The position numbers and the translations under genes are program-made. From Paraspadella gotoi (Eukaryota; Chaetognatha), in NCBI GenBank assembly GCA_051294375.1, contig CM119267.1, positions 22,817,486-22,881,485 on the forward strand: 64,000 bases of DNA, written 5' to 3'. The notes under the pieces were generated by a model. The model searched no databases. It worked only from the letters and a program-made list of their open reading frames with translations, and had not been told where the DNA came from. Positions 1-13,629 of this stretch are shown in pieces (positions within the stretch are counted from its first letter, which is position 1; each line of letters begins with the position of its first letter).

Positions 1-868
1 AGTTCTATTTTTTTAGTTTTTACGGTCAGTCGTTCACATCGTAAAAAATGATTTATTCTTTTTAATACATCATTAAAAATCCCAACACGATGAAACATCG
101 ATGAAACAAGGTCGACGCTTAAATTACGGATGGGCTTATCTCAGTAAAGAAGACTTTTGGTTAAACTAATCCTTTTAAATTATTCACAAAGTCTTGAATC
201 TTTATTTATTAAACTGGATACCTTCTTTCTGACACCCCCTCTAAAAACCTCCCTTCCCACAACACCGTATCGCTCCAAATCCCCCATCCCCCATCCCCAT
301 TTTCCCATCCCCCTTTCCCCATTCCCCTTTCCCCATCCCCCATCCCCCTTTCCCCATCCCCCACCCCAATCCTCGTTATCTCTAAAAAATTATCCCAGTC
401 CTGAGATTCCCTTTTATTTTTATATTCGAATTCATCGAGTCTCTTTTTTTTTCAAACAATTTTTTTCTCCTTTTTTTCGAACAATTTGTCTAATTTACGT
501 CATTTCTAATTTCGAGCGAGAAAAACCAGTTTTCCGCCCAGTTTCCGATTTCGAAAAAAAGGCGGGGGACGATATTTGGGAAGGGGGAGGAGTATAGGGA
601 GGGGCAGTTGAATGTAAGAGACAGAGAGAGTTTTGGAAAAAGTTTTGAGTGGGGGGAGAGCGAGTCAAAAAAAGGAGTTGTTTTGGCGAGGAAAGAAAGT
701 TTAGTTCGACCTTTTTGGAAATCGACCGTTTTATTGTTATTCGAATGATAGGTTAATTAAACAAAATAAAGTCACAACACAAGTAAAGCGAAAACAAAAA
801 TCTTTTGTCAATTTATAAGTGACATAATTACAAATAAGAAGTCATTTCTTATTTCAACCGCGACTCAC
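1..868 (-). other. Talin intron 12 (partial)
   Basis: No credible exon on either strand. Positions about 275-372 are a C-rich minisatellite of CCCCATCC/CCCCTTT-type units. The rest is A/T-rich with a purine-rich stretch at 560-720. Confidence 0.75.
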
Positions 869-957
869 TTTGACTCCCTTCGCCATCTCGCCGAGGTTGG
901 ATGAAATCTTGCAGATGGCAGCACCGACGGCCGTGTAGTCCGTCTCGTCTTGTTCGC
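869..957 (-). CDS. TLN: Talin coding exon 12 (R1), last one in window
   Basis: Acceptor TTGAAACAAAAG|GC, donor AAA|GTGAGT. It encodes residues 594-622: EQDETDYTAVGAAICKISSN, then LGEMAKGVK. It ends in phase 0. No continuation is visible in 1-868, so exon 13 lies off the window. Confidence 0.93.
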
Positions 958-2424
958 CTTTTGTTTCAAAAAATATATAAAAGCATTACGAATATCACTT
1001 ATTTTTCGTGAATTAAGATTTATCTTCACCCGAAGTTAGCGTGACGACTTGGGCGGTGGCGCCGGTTATTGCGGCGACCTGCGATCCTACGTTTTGTTTG
1101 TTTACGTCGATCGTGTTTTGGCGCCATTTGAGCGACGCCGGATCGGATCCCAGCGCCGGAATGTCGGCGCCTTGCGACAATTCCTGTAATGAGGGAAAAA
1201 AAATGATGGTCCATAACCGTAATTTTTTTTAGTACTTTGCAAGTTTTCGCTTATCTTTTAATTGGAACATATTTTATAAAAAATTCGACCCAAAGTTGAG
1301 AATTAACACGTGAATGGCTAATGGCCAATGAGTCCTCACTCCTCACTCCTCAGTCCTCACTCATTACTCCTCACTCCTCACCCGCTGCGCGTCTCCCAGT
1401 TCCCCGTAGGATTTCTCGATCGTGCCAAGCAACGCCCGCTGCCCAGTGTTCTGTCCGTTCAAGTAGTTGCCCGCGTTGCCAAGCTGCGGCGCTTGGTGAG
1501 CCTTTCGAAAGGAAAGCAGGAAAGGTAAACGAAGAAAAGAGTTAATGAGCGGGATAATTCAAAAAACAAAATACAAAAATATTCAGAGTTATTTCCCTTA
1601 CCTGAAAGACTTGCCCGGTTTGGGCGACAAGTTTGGCTTGATCGTCCATCGTGCCCGTCGTGTAGGAGGAGGGGCCTTGTCCGCCCGGCCTCATCACTCC
1701 CGGAATTGCCACTTGGCCCATTTGACCTGGCGAAGAGATCGAGAGCATTAATAAGGTTAAAAAATACGAGACATGGAATCGTACGTATAACTGTAATAAG
1801 TGTATAATAGTGTATAATGTATAATGTATACTGTATATATGTTCGGAAAGTTTTTTTTTCCATTCTATTTGTATTTAATAGAATTGGCCATCTTTCTTCA
1901 TTTTATGAGGAACATAAAGAGCGGATGGCATCTCGCCACCGTCGAGTCGCCACCCGTCGAGTTGGGATATATTGAATTTTAATTGAAAGATAAATTCTGA
2001 TTTTATCGTAAAATTAAAAGCAGCAGATGTGATGATTCGGTGAAAAAGAACAGGAAAAAAAAGAAGAATAATAAAGATAGAAAGAAAATGAAAGAAAGAA
2101 AAAAATATATAAAGAAAGAAAGAAATATAGAAAGAAAGAAAGAAATATAGAAAGAAAGAAAGAAATATAGAAAGAAAGAAATAAATATTGAAAGAAAGAA
2201 AGAAATATAGAAAGAAAGAAAGAAAAAAAGAAAAAAAGAAAAAAAGAAAGAAAGAAAGAGAAAAAGAAAGAAAAATACCTCCCAATCCCATGTCTCACTT
2301 CCTCAATTAAAGATTGCGAATAATCCCTTTCCTTGTTGGGATGAAAAAAAGGCTCCTGATATTTTAACCCTTTTTCTCGAAAAATATGGATCAAACGAAA
2401 TGTGTGAGAGTTAGTGTTAGGGGG

Positions 2425-2460
<36 letters not shown>

Positions 2461-5400
2461 GAGAGAAAGAGAGAGATACATTTATTTCTTTCAATCTTAT
2501 TTCCATCTCCCTTCCTGCCTCCTTCCCTCTCTCTCTCTATGTTTCTCCCTCTCTCTCCCTCTCCCTCTCTCTCTTTTTTTTTCCTCTCTCAGACACGTCT
2601 CGGTCTCAATCTCGTTAAATTTCCCGAGGGTTATAACTTAGAGCCTCGAGGGCGTTTCACAGTGCCAACTCGGATTATGACAACAAAAATTATTAAGCGG
2701 AAAGAAAAAAAAAGGGTCAATTTCTGGTTTAATACAAAATCTACCCTCTATTATTTATTACTTTAGAATTAAAGATCTACGTTTTTAAAAATCCTTTCAA
2801 ACTATACTTTTAGTATTAAATTTACCTTTAAACTACAGTTAATTATTTTAATACATGTACCATACTTTAAACAGAGTTACTGAGTTTTGATGTTACAAAA
2901 TGCTCACATTTTCGCAGCGTGCTCGAGCTTAGATGCTGCGAGATGCTCACCTTTCAGCAGCGTCCCCGAGTTTTGATACTGCAAGATGCTCACCTTTCAG
3001 CAGCGTCCCAGAGTTTTGATGCTGAACAATGGTCGCCCGTCGAGGTGAAAGGAAATCGTCGACCATGAGTTCCTCTTCGTCGCCATCGATGCCCAGATGG
3101 TCTTGGCCTTTTTTCTTCTTGAGGATGATGTCGATGTAGCTGGAATTAAAATTTAACCAAAATATTAACAAAAATGATGACAAAATGAAAAAAATGACGC
3201 TAAAATAATGAAGTAAAACAAATTAAACAAAAGAAAGTATTTTGAATTGAATTGAATTGAATTGAATTGAATTGAATTCAAACAAAAGAAAGTAATTGAA
3301 TTCAAAATTCAAAATAAAAGAGCCGACTTGTAAATATTTTACAAAAATTTTTTTTCACAAAACTTGTATTTTTTATTATAGAAAATACAAATACTAATAC
3401 AGGCACAACAAGCTTAGTAGACCAACAACGAAAGTAATGAATATATATATATAATTATATATACATAAAGTCCCTAATAGAAACCATAACTACCCGGCTA
3501 TGAGTTGGGAGATCTGTTCCCCTTCTGTTGTTTGAACTGAGTAATAAGATTCTGAGTAATCGCCGAAGTCGAGGGTGAAGGAGTTGGGGGATGCGGCCCA
3601 CCGTTTGACAGTCGTCAGAGGCCACACCTTGAAGGAAGAGTTGATTACGAATTTGATAATATGTGATAATCATAAATTGCTTAAACGAACAGAAAAGACA
3701 GAAAAATATATCGTTCGGATCGCCAATAACGAAGAAAATTTTTCATTTTCTTTTCTCTATTGCTCGGTGACACTCAATGTAATTTGAATATTGTATTGAT
3801 AGGCGAAATCTATATAAATTCGTAAAGGACTTTGTTTTAGGTTAGGAATAAGAAAATACACTTCAGGTAATAAAATTTCAGACATGTTTTAATTTCGTCT
3901 GAAACTAAGCGTTCTGAATTCATACTTGATGGGTAGCGAGGGAAAAGTATGAAATGAAGCTTTATTGCCGTCCCTAATGATATTTCAAAAAATATTCTAC
4001 CGTTTCGACCAAAGATTTTAGCAAGTATCTTCCGTATGTTTTATGGATAATTACTAAATTGATTTGTCAACAAAACTTACTTTTAAAAAGTCTTTCGTTT
4101 TCTCGTCCATCCGAATGACGCTGTCCTTCGTCACTCCCAAGAGTCGAGGTACAAGTCGATTCTTTCCCTGTAGAAAAAGATAAATAAGTCCGTCAAATAT
4201 AATCTGTCTTTATGATGGTACTTACTTTTAACTTTGCGCGATACATTTATCAATATTATCAGTTATAACAGGAAACAATAATAGTAATTATTTATTAATA
4301 ATAATGATTTAAGCAGTTTCACCTTCATCTTTTCCTTGACGAGAAAGAAAGTGACCCCGTAGGTTTTCAAACTTCGCGCCAAATGAGTGTAGGAGACTTT
4401 AGCGTCCAATTCCACGACGCCGGCGTGTTTCCGATGCTCAAAGTAGATTTTCTTTTCGATTTCTGGACGTAAAATTGATTCGGCGTTAAAGTGCAATCAT
4501 TACATTCAAACTTTAAATAAAACTAAGGAATAATTCGCATCAAGAAGAATTAAAATGCAATGAAGGACTTCAGGTTATATGGATTGCTCAAACCTTTTGG
4601 TTTTTAATTTACAAAAAATTCTTCCTAAAAAAGAACTTACCTTTGGTTTTGAGGTACTCCTTGGGCAGAAACTCTTTGAGGTCGATGAAGCCGCGTTTGT
4701 GCTTTTGTTCGACGTGATCGCCGAATTGGATCTGCGCCTGGAGGCCGGCGAACTCCAGCGCCTTCTCGAGGGAAACGGGGTGGTTGCCGTTGATGATGGC
4801 GTCTCTGTGGACACAGTGGGGGGGTAAGAGTATAAATAAGTGAGGTTAGGTTGGTGAGTAAATGCTAAAAAGTTAATTATATTTTATTCTCATTAATTCC
4901 CTTGTTTTATTCATTCTGGACAGTAATCGAGAGGGCACTATTTTCGAATCTTGTTTTAAAACATAAGAACAGTTTTTCAAACAGAAAAGATAAGGAGAGA
5001 TAAGGGAAAAGCAGGTTCTGTTGAGTCCGCCTACGCGTCAAGGGCCTAGTCAGCCTTGTCGGCGTAGTAATCGAATAAGGTTTTATGATCGTTTCTAAAA
5101 ATGGCGACCGCCCTGCCGCATCTACAACTGCAACGGGCCGTCCGTACGGCCGAAGAAACCCTTCGGCGGTTCCTGGACGCGCATCTGGACGCCGCCGAGT
5201 TTCAGCGCCAACTTGAACACTCTGGCGACGAACTCCCGAACTACGTTCAGCGGTCGATGTTATTTCCTCAAAGCGCCTTTAGATTCGCCGATTGCGACGC
5301 CACTCACCTCAAGTTCGTCGCGGAAAAGGCCAAGAAGTTTAATCTACTCAACATAAATAACAAGCAGGCGCGCGCTTTGGAAATCTTCAGGAAAGCGCGA

Positions 5401-8400
5401 AATTTTTTATCGCATCAGGTTGAGCGAAAGAATGTCAGAGAACTGAGAAGCAGACGGACCGAATGCGATAAGTACGTTGGAGAAGTCAAGGGCGCGTTGA
5501 AGATTTTTCAAAATCCCGGGGATTATGAACGCTCTCTCAACGCGATAGTGGCGCCGTCGACGGCCGCGGAGGAGAACGAACTGACTCCCGGTAACGACGC
5601 CACTATTGACGCTACTTGGGGAGATCGAGGGGAAGGTGCCGTCGGTGTCTCCGTCAAAGGAACTGAGACGAAGATCGTGGCGCCGCTGGAAGAGAGCGCA
5701 GCCGAGTCGAAGAGTCGATCCTTCAACTTGAAGCGGGTTACGGATGGAAAACAACACGAGATCGTCGAGGAGGGCGGGCGGAAGTTTGCGATTCTTGATT
5801 TGGCGCCGTCGACGGTCGAGCGAGAAACGATCCTTGGGAATCAGAAGATTACCGTCGAGGCGAAGATGAAGATCCCGACGTCGCCGGTGCGGCTCGAGGT
5901 CTGCGGCAGCGACGCTGCGAGCGACGATGACGGCGATGACGAAAAGCTTCGACTGACGGTGAACACGATGACCAAAGATAACGCGATCGGCGTCGACGCG
6001 CAGGTGGCGTGCTCGTCGAAGCAGGTGCGATTGGTCGAAGCGGAAAGTGGCGGCGTTTTACAGATGCAGCGTCTTTGCGAAGACGACGAATGCAGCGAAG
6101 AATTAGAAGTTGAGGAAGAATTAGAACCCGACCCGATCAAGAGCGGAAAAAGATTTGGTAAATCGAATCGAAGGTTGACGAGAAAAAGAAAAGTTGTCAC
6201 TACCAAAGCTAACGTCGAAATGAGAGGAAAAAGGACGAAGAAATTCGGACTCTTAAAAATGACTTACACGATCGATTACAATCTCGACGGTTACCCTTTG
6301 CATCAAGCGGCGAGAGACGGAAACGTTCAACGAATTCGCGATCTCTGTCAAACGTTGGACTTTGGCAGCGTCAATGCCAAAGACGAGAAAGGCAACACGG
6401 CGCTCCATCTGGCGACGATCGAGGGCAAAAAGAAATCATTTGACGAACTCTTGCGTCTCGGAGCGAAAGTCGACGTCAAAAACGCGGAAGGTCAAACTTG
6501 TTTGATGATCGCGGCGTCGACGGGAGACGAAGCCACGCTCGATTCTCTGCTCGACGCCGGCGCGGGTTTGGACTTTGTAGACCATGACCAAAAGACGGCG
6601 TTGTTGCTCGCCATCGAAGGCGGCTACGCGGAAGTCGCTCGTCGACTCTGCGATCGAAAAGCCGACGTCAACTTCCACGAGGGCGACGTCTGCTGTTTGA
6701 GAAAAGCGTTGGAGGCCTGCGGAGATTCGGGAGCGGATTTCGAGCCGGTCGTCGCCGCATTGCTCGAGGGAGGCTACGATGTCGACTGGACGAATAAATC
6801 GGGACTCTCCACTTTGGAATGGTCGAGGAAGACCGAGAGGCTTCGGTGGTTGCCGGAAAAGTTTCGATCCATGATGGAGGCCGTCACGAAGCGGGAATTG
6901 GATTTTCTTCAAGCGGCGTCAGAGGGTAACGAGAGTTTCGTCAGGGAATATTTAAAACAAAAGGGCGACGTGAACGCGCGCGGCACCGAAAACGAAACGG
7001 CGCTCATTCTCGCTTGCGAGAGACAGGACGAACGGATGGTCAAGAGTCTCTTGGAACACGGCGCCAATCACAGTTTGCGAAGGCGTGATGGAAAAGGCTC
7101 CATTGAAATTGGCAGGGAAACGGACAATCACGCGATTGTCTGGATGCTCTGTGAAAAGTCGAAAGATGATCCACGAATAATTATCGAAGGTGAAATGAGA
7201 ATTCCTAATATTTGTAGTCGGGCATTGCATAAGTTCACCACGCCTATAAGTATGACACCTTCAGTCATGACCCGGTGGCACATTGAGTACGAGACAATTA
7301 AGTTACACTCATAGTAAGTAAGCCGAATAATCAGAAATTAATAATTTATTCCATCCTCAAACTTTCATCAGCTTCCTCACCGAAAATATCCCTGGACCTG
7401 ATCGAGCATATTACCATCCCCGCGGTCAATCCTTTTCTCTCCGATCGATTCCCTGTCGGCGAAGGATTCGTCGTCGCTTTTGTCGGCAGCAAGATTCTCA
7501 TCTGGGGCGGACGACAGCTATCACGACTCGACGGGACAATCGTCTTCCTTCGTCCCGACTTCATCCACGCCGCCGATCATAACGACCTCACTCGGTGGAG
7601 CCACGTCCGAGCCTCCGGCGACATCCCGCCACCCACCGCCAACTCCGCGGTCGTCGTCTTCGGCGATCTAGTCTACATTTACGGAGGTCAAACGCCGCTC
7701 GGTCGAAGCAACGAGATTTATTCTCTCTCGGTCGACGGAAACTTCGCCAAGTTGTCCGTGGACCTTCTCTCTCCTCTCCCGGGCCAGATCTGCTGGGCAG
7801 AGGGTTGGATCCATGGCGGCAGGCTCTGCTTCTTGCGAGCCAACCTCGGGGAGAATCCTGAAGTGGCAGAGTTTGATCCCGATGAAAATACGTTTCGGGT
7901 TTTGCCAACGAAGGGAACGCCTCCCGGTTTGAAGCCTACTATGGACTGCCACCCTTCCTTGGCGAAGTTGAGGAACGAGTTGTTCTGTGGAAATCCACTA
8001 GGGTCGGGGCAGTGGCACTCGTTGAACCTAGAGACGTTGGAGTGGACGATCGTTTCCGCGGGATTGCTAAAATCTTGCGCAGATCTCACCGTCTCTGCGA
8101 TTTCAGAGTCGGAGGTTTTGATCGTCGGCGGCAAAGGGTCCAATCAGGTCTGGGTGTTTGACGTCGAGAATCGTCGGGCGCGGCGGCGAAGGAACATCAA
8201 GCAGAGAGCTTGCAAGGAGGGAGAGTATTACAAGCACAGCGCCGTGTCATTGTGGATTGACGGCAAAGTCCCAAAAGTGATCTGCTTCGGCGGATACAGG
8301 AAAGCGACGAGACATGCTGAACATGTTCTACAATTCTACGTTTCGTGATCAGGGGGATTTGGATGCTACTGATTTATTAAATTGTTATTAAATTATTAAA

Positions 8401-11400
8401 ATTACGATTTTTTCCTCCTCCATTTTTTTCTTTTTTTTTTACTTTCTTTTTCCTTTTTTCGCTTCTCGGCAAATACCATTTTATTGAGCTTGATTCCAAG
8501 GGCTTGATTTTACAATCACCAAATTATTAAATTTTAACTAATACACATTCCATCAATTATTTTTAAAAAACACCGTTTCTTGTATTTGACGAGTATTTTT
8601 TAGCGTCATATTAATTTTTTAAAAAATACATTTGCGTTGTGATTTAAATGAAAACAAATAAACAGCTGTACTCACACTCCCGCACCTGCCCATCTCACCC
8701 CCCCCCAACTACTCGGCACCTGCACTGAACGTAGAGCAGATTGAGCTGCACCGGATCCCGCGCGTCGACGTTCTGATCCGAGAAGAAGAACTTCCGCTTG
8801 AGCAGCAACGTGACGGCCTCGTCGATGCCTTGCTCGCGGAGAGTCTTGGAGTGGTCGAGCCAATTGATGTCGTCGTCCGTCGGGATGCGTCGCTTCATCT
8901 CCTCCATCTTGCGGGTGCTGCGGTCGAGGGTCGCGCCTGTGGGTAGGGGGAGGTGTCGAGGGTGGGTTGTTGGTAAGCCGCGGGTGAGTGAGGGGAAACA
9001 TTTTACGGCTGACGATGGTTTTTTTTTTTCGAAAACTATGAAATGTTTTTTTTAAATTTTTAATCTGAACAAGATACACTCAGGAATGGTATTTTCATTC
9101 TGAAATACTATTATAAATACATATATCACATAATAATTTTGCTCAGATTCCTCTTCAATCTTATGCAACGAGAATTCCCGAAAATTCCTCCGCAAAAGAT
9201 TTCAGAATCAAGCAATAACATCCGGGTCTCGGAATGGCAGTAATTATCCAGCGGAAGTTTGGCTTTTGGCCTTATGGGGCACGTCGAGCGTTTTTCTTCA
9301 CCGAGAAAGCGGCACGCTTTTACTTCCCCCCCCCCACTACTCGGGGAATGGCTGGGTCACGTGATCTCTCACCATCTTAAACCCGTCGAACGATCATCAC
9401 AGGAATTCGTAGTTCACCGGCGGAAGTAAACAAACAAACAGGAATAGACGATTTGTGGGGGTCATCGGTTCTGGTAGTCGTTAGGCCTTAGGGGGTGCCC
9501 GTCTCAAGGCAGTTTAAATATAATGTAATTTAATTTTAATACAGACTCATGAGTCATGAGTTTTCCTTAATCTCCTTTCCCTTTTTCTGGATCAAGATCT
9601 TTTTTTGGGAATAAGAAAAAAGAAAAAAGAACAATAAAAAAAAAAAAAGAATCGAATTCCGCGCATAACTTTCCTTCTTTTTTTTTTGTTTTGGCTTCGA
9701 AGAAATCGTGACTCGAGGCGACGGAAAAAGAAAAGAGGGAAAAACTAAGGAGACAGAATTAATTGGATTCAAGAAAGAAAAGATGGAAATAGAAAAAAAA
9801 CAAAAGGGAAGCGATTAGAAAATTGGGCAGAGAAAATAGAAAGAAATGAGACGAAATTGAATGAAAAGAAGGAAACAATGAAACGAACGAACGCCAATGA
9901 GCAAACAAACAAAAAAGGGATGACCCTAATCAAAAATACCAAAAAGATAAAAGAGAAAAAAAAGGATAAGGGAAAATAAAACTAGATCGGTCAATCAAAT
10001 GTGTTGCGCCGCAGTGACTACACAAGTCTGAAACAAATGCACAAGTCTGGTGGTCCTATCACCACAGATGGATTAAAGCTGTTTCTTTCGCAGCGCCCTG
10101 TAAAACCAGCCTCTTCACAAGAAGCGTTTAGTAATGTCTTACCAGTCTGCCAAGTATTAATTAAAATAGGTTTCTTAGCCCGAGTATTTATGACACGTAC
10201 TGTATCGGCATCCCGTCTTTTATTCTTTATAGTTTTAGGATTTCCTAAAGGCGGCGCTAGCAGTCACTTAGATTGAGGTTGACAACAAATGAGCAACCAA
10301 CTATAGGCGAGCATTTTTAATGTAAGTGGGACAAACCGACGGACAGACATACCGAACGACCAACCGAAAAGTAACTTATAGAGTTGCTCCGCAAGTACTC
10401 GCGTAGCAACTAAAAAAAAGGCCCCCGAAAAAGTCAACGACCACCCAAAGAGGATTATAATCCCTTCCCCGACCTGCAACCCGCTCATCAAAAACACTCT
10501 TCCCCCGAAAAATCTCCACCCACCTTTCCGCAGCGTTCCCATCTTGGTGGCGAGGGGGCCGGGGTGTCCGTGGGGGTGATGGTGGTGCCCGAGCGGGTCG
10601 TCGAGCGGGACGTCGTGTACGAGGCTGTACTCTTCGTGATTGGCGATTCCGATCTTGGAGCAAATGACGATCATGAGTTGGGCGACCGTGTTGGAGTCGT
10701 CCACGTTGAGGGTTTTGACGGTTCCGTCCAACATGCGGACGCGGAGGAGTCTGGAGAGAGGAGGGGGGGGTGGGGGGGGTGGAGGTTAGAGATTTTGAAA
10801 CTTTTGAAAGTGTTGGATTTAAAGGTTTCGTTGTTGCGTTAAATTTGTACAACCAATAGAAAAATTATCCATTCATTTAATAAATGAGTTATCTTTCCCC
10901 TGACTTTGGACAGGCTATACTGGCTAATGGCTATAGTAGTTTAAGATCTTCCTTATTTATGAAGTGGTATATTATTTCAAAGAATGTTTAATTTGTTTTA
11001 ATTAAACTTTGACTATCTTGCTTCTTATGAGAGAGAAAAAGAAAAAAAGAAAGAAACACAAAGAGTAAGAGAGAGTTAGATAGAGAGAGAGAGAGAAATA
11101 AAGAGATTGAGAAAGCGATTAAGAGAGAGAAAAATAAAGAAAGGAAAGTAGATCAACCTTGCGCTTGAAACTTGATGCTTACTTTTACCCCATCCCGACT
11201 CTACCCGACCCAAAAATAAGTAATTCCCACTCAACCCTTACTCCAAAACCGGAACCGGAACCATAAATGCCAAACGCCACGCCCACTCGCCCAGTCGTCC
11301 ACATTTCAACCAACTCAGCAATAGTGATCGAATTTGAAGGCAGAGGCAGAGGGGAGGGGGAGACAAACTTGGTTATCTTTTCAAGTTTACTCGACTCGTA

Positions 11401-11475
11401 AAAATCACTTACTGGGGAGAAATAGAGCGAATTAGAAATGAGTAAAAATTACTGATGGGGAGAGAGAGAGAGAGG

Positions 11476-11551
<76 letters not shown>

Positions 11552-12893
11552 AATAATTTAACCCACGGCTTTGCTATTTCCCCCCCCCAGAAAAAAATAC
11601 TCATATCCCGGTCAAAGCGACCCTCGCAATTGCGACTATATAACCTACAGTTTCCCTTTTTTTCCTTTCAACTTTTTTCGCTAATTTGACTCAACAAAAG
11701 CGACTTATTTTTTTTCTTTTTTTAACAAAACTCGTTAGTCCAAAATGTTAGGAAATGAGTTTCACGGTTGAAAATAACGAGGTGTGAGGTTGAAAGAGGG
11801 AGGAGCGGATATTTTCGGGGGGTGATTAATTTTCGAATGAAATTATCGATGTGAATTTGCTCAAGCCTCAAAAAATTCAAGTAAATAAGTTTAAATCTCA
11901 ATAGAGCACAACGATCTTCATATTTTCATGTTGCGACTCGATCCTATAGTTTATTCTGGAAATTTCCTAAATATAATGCGATTAAAGCCTCGTCATCGTG
12001 TTTCAGTAAACAAATCGAATCGAAAATAACCAGTGGCTGCGGCAATACATTTAAATCCCTTTTAAAGGCTAAGAATATTTTAGTACTAAAAAAAATATGT
12101 TTACTAGTTTTGATATATGACATATGATAAAAATTCTTTGATCAAGACATAGAATATGAAATATAATAAAATAAAATAGAATAAAAAAATATTTAAAAAA
12201 TATCAAAAAAAGATTTAAGATAATAAAAATTTTAAAAAACAAGAGAAATAAAAAGTTATAGAGACGAAAAAAAAAAGAAAAAAAACTATAAAATTTCAGG
12301 GGTTAAGTAAGTCACTATTTACGATTTACAAATATCGGAACTGCGAAAGGTGATACGAGGGTGAATTGGAACAAAATGAACATTGTGGGTCGAGACTGCT
12401 TCGAAGGCTTTCATCTGGGAGTGGTGAAGTGGTGAATGAATGAATGAATGAATGAATGAATGAATAAATGAACATGGCGGTCGAGACTCCTTCGAAGGCT
12501 TTCAGCTGGGAGTGGTACAATTTAAATCATCGCGAAGGCAAAGTGGTAAATTGTTAATGATAAGAATATAATGATTGTTTAAAAATTCAATTCAGTGTTT
12601 TACATTTTTACGAACATACGTGCACCACTGTACCAGGTATGGCAAAAGCATGTTGAAGCATGCCCTCGTCTCGTTCAAAATTTTACTGATCGACATCTTG
12701 ATATCGGGACGGACGGACATATCGATTGACGTCGTTTCTCAAGTTTTAAACCGAGAATTTCCGGTCCGAAACCGAAATTCAAAATTCGAAGCAAAAAAGT
12801 CTGGATGTCATTTGGTCGGATAAAATCTAAAGCGGAAGCCGATTTCACACAGAGTTGGTCGGTCGGTCGTCAGACAGAAAAACTCTGTATTTC

Positions 12894-12981
<88 letters not shown>

Positions 12982-13175
12982 TTTCATCCTCAAATGTTGT
13001 CTTTATAATTTTTGTGTATATCTATCTCTTACTTGTATTTCCAAAATACCTTTTTTTAGATATATTCTTCACTCTTCACAAGTTCACACACTTTTGACAT
13101 AACTACATATGTAGCTGTCACCTGCCAGGAGTTTACATTATCTTTTCCGCAATCGAAAGACGGCTATAAAAAGAG

Positions 13176-13227
<52 letters not shown>

Positions 13228-13589
13228 GGATCTGAGGGGCGGGAAAACCAGAGAAGCGGATTAAAAAAATCCCCAGGGATAAAAAAATCCAAAAGAAAAC
13301 TCAGATAGAGAGAGAGACATTGAGAAAAAAAAGTGGGGAGAGGGAGGAAGAGAGAAGGAGAGGGGAAGAAAGAGTGTGACAAAGAGAGAGAGAGAGATAG
13401 AGATAAAGTCAGGTACGAGGATATTGGTCAGATTAACGACTTCGGCGTCATCGATTCGCATGGGTTGGTCTCATAAATTAATTCAATGAATGTCTAATCT
13501 GAAGAGACGAGAGACAGAGACGAGAGAGAGCAGAGAGCAGAGAAGCATCGAGAGCAGAACTGGAGAAGATATGAGAGAGGACGAGACGG

Positions 13590-13629
<40 letters not shown>

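Larger units (their letters stand above)
4805..8719 (-). other. Talin intron 3, host of an antisense gene
   Basis: The intron is 3915 bases and is mostly occupied by the plus-strand ankyrin-Kelch gene: 296 bases separate its ATG from exon 4 and 371 bases separate its stop from exon 3. No repeat-driven sequence is seen inside it. Confidence 0.9.

Noticed and set aside
7480-7671. Ser/Pro-rich frame continuing from a GTAAGT donor at 7314
   Set aside because: It joins in a frame that ends at 7671 and lacks Kelch sequence; the 7189/7372 junction keeps a complete Kelch propeller.
10001-10276. 91-codon plus frame in talin intron 2
   Set aside because: Weak codon bias and no recognisable family. 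I looked for terminal inverted repeats (GCGCCGC near 10006, GCGGCGC near 10252), but the flanking bases do not form a consistent TIR.
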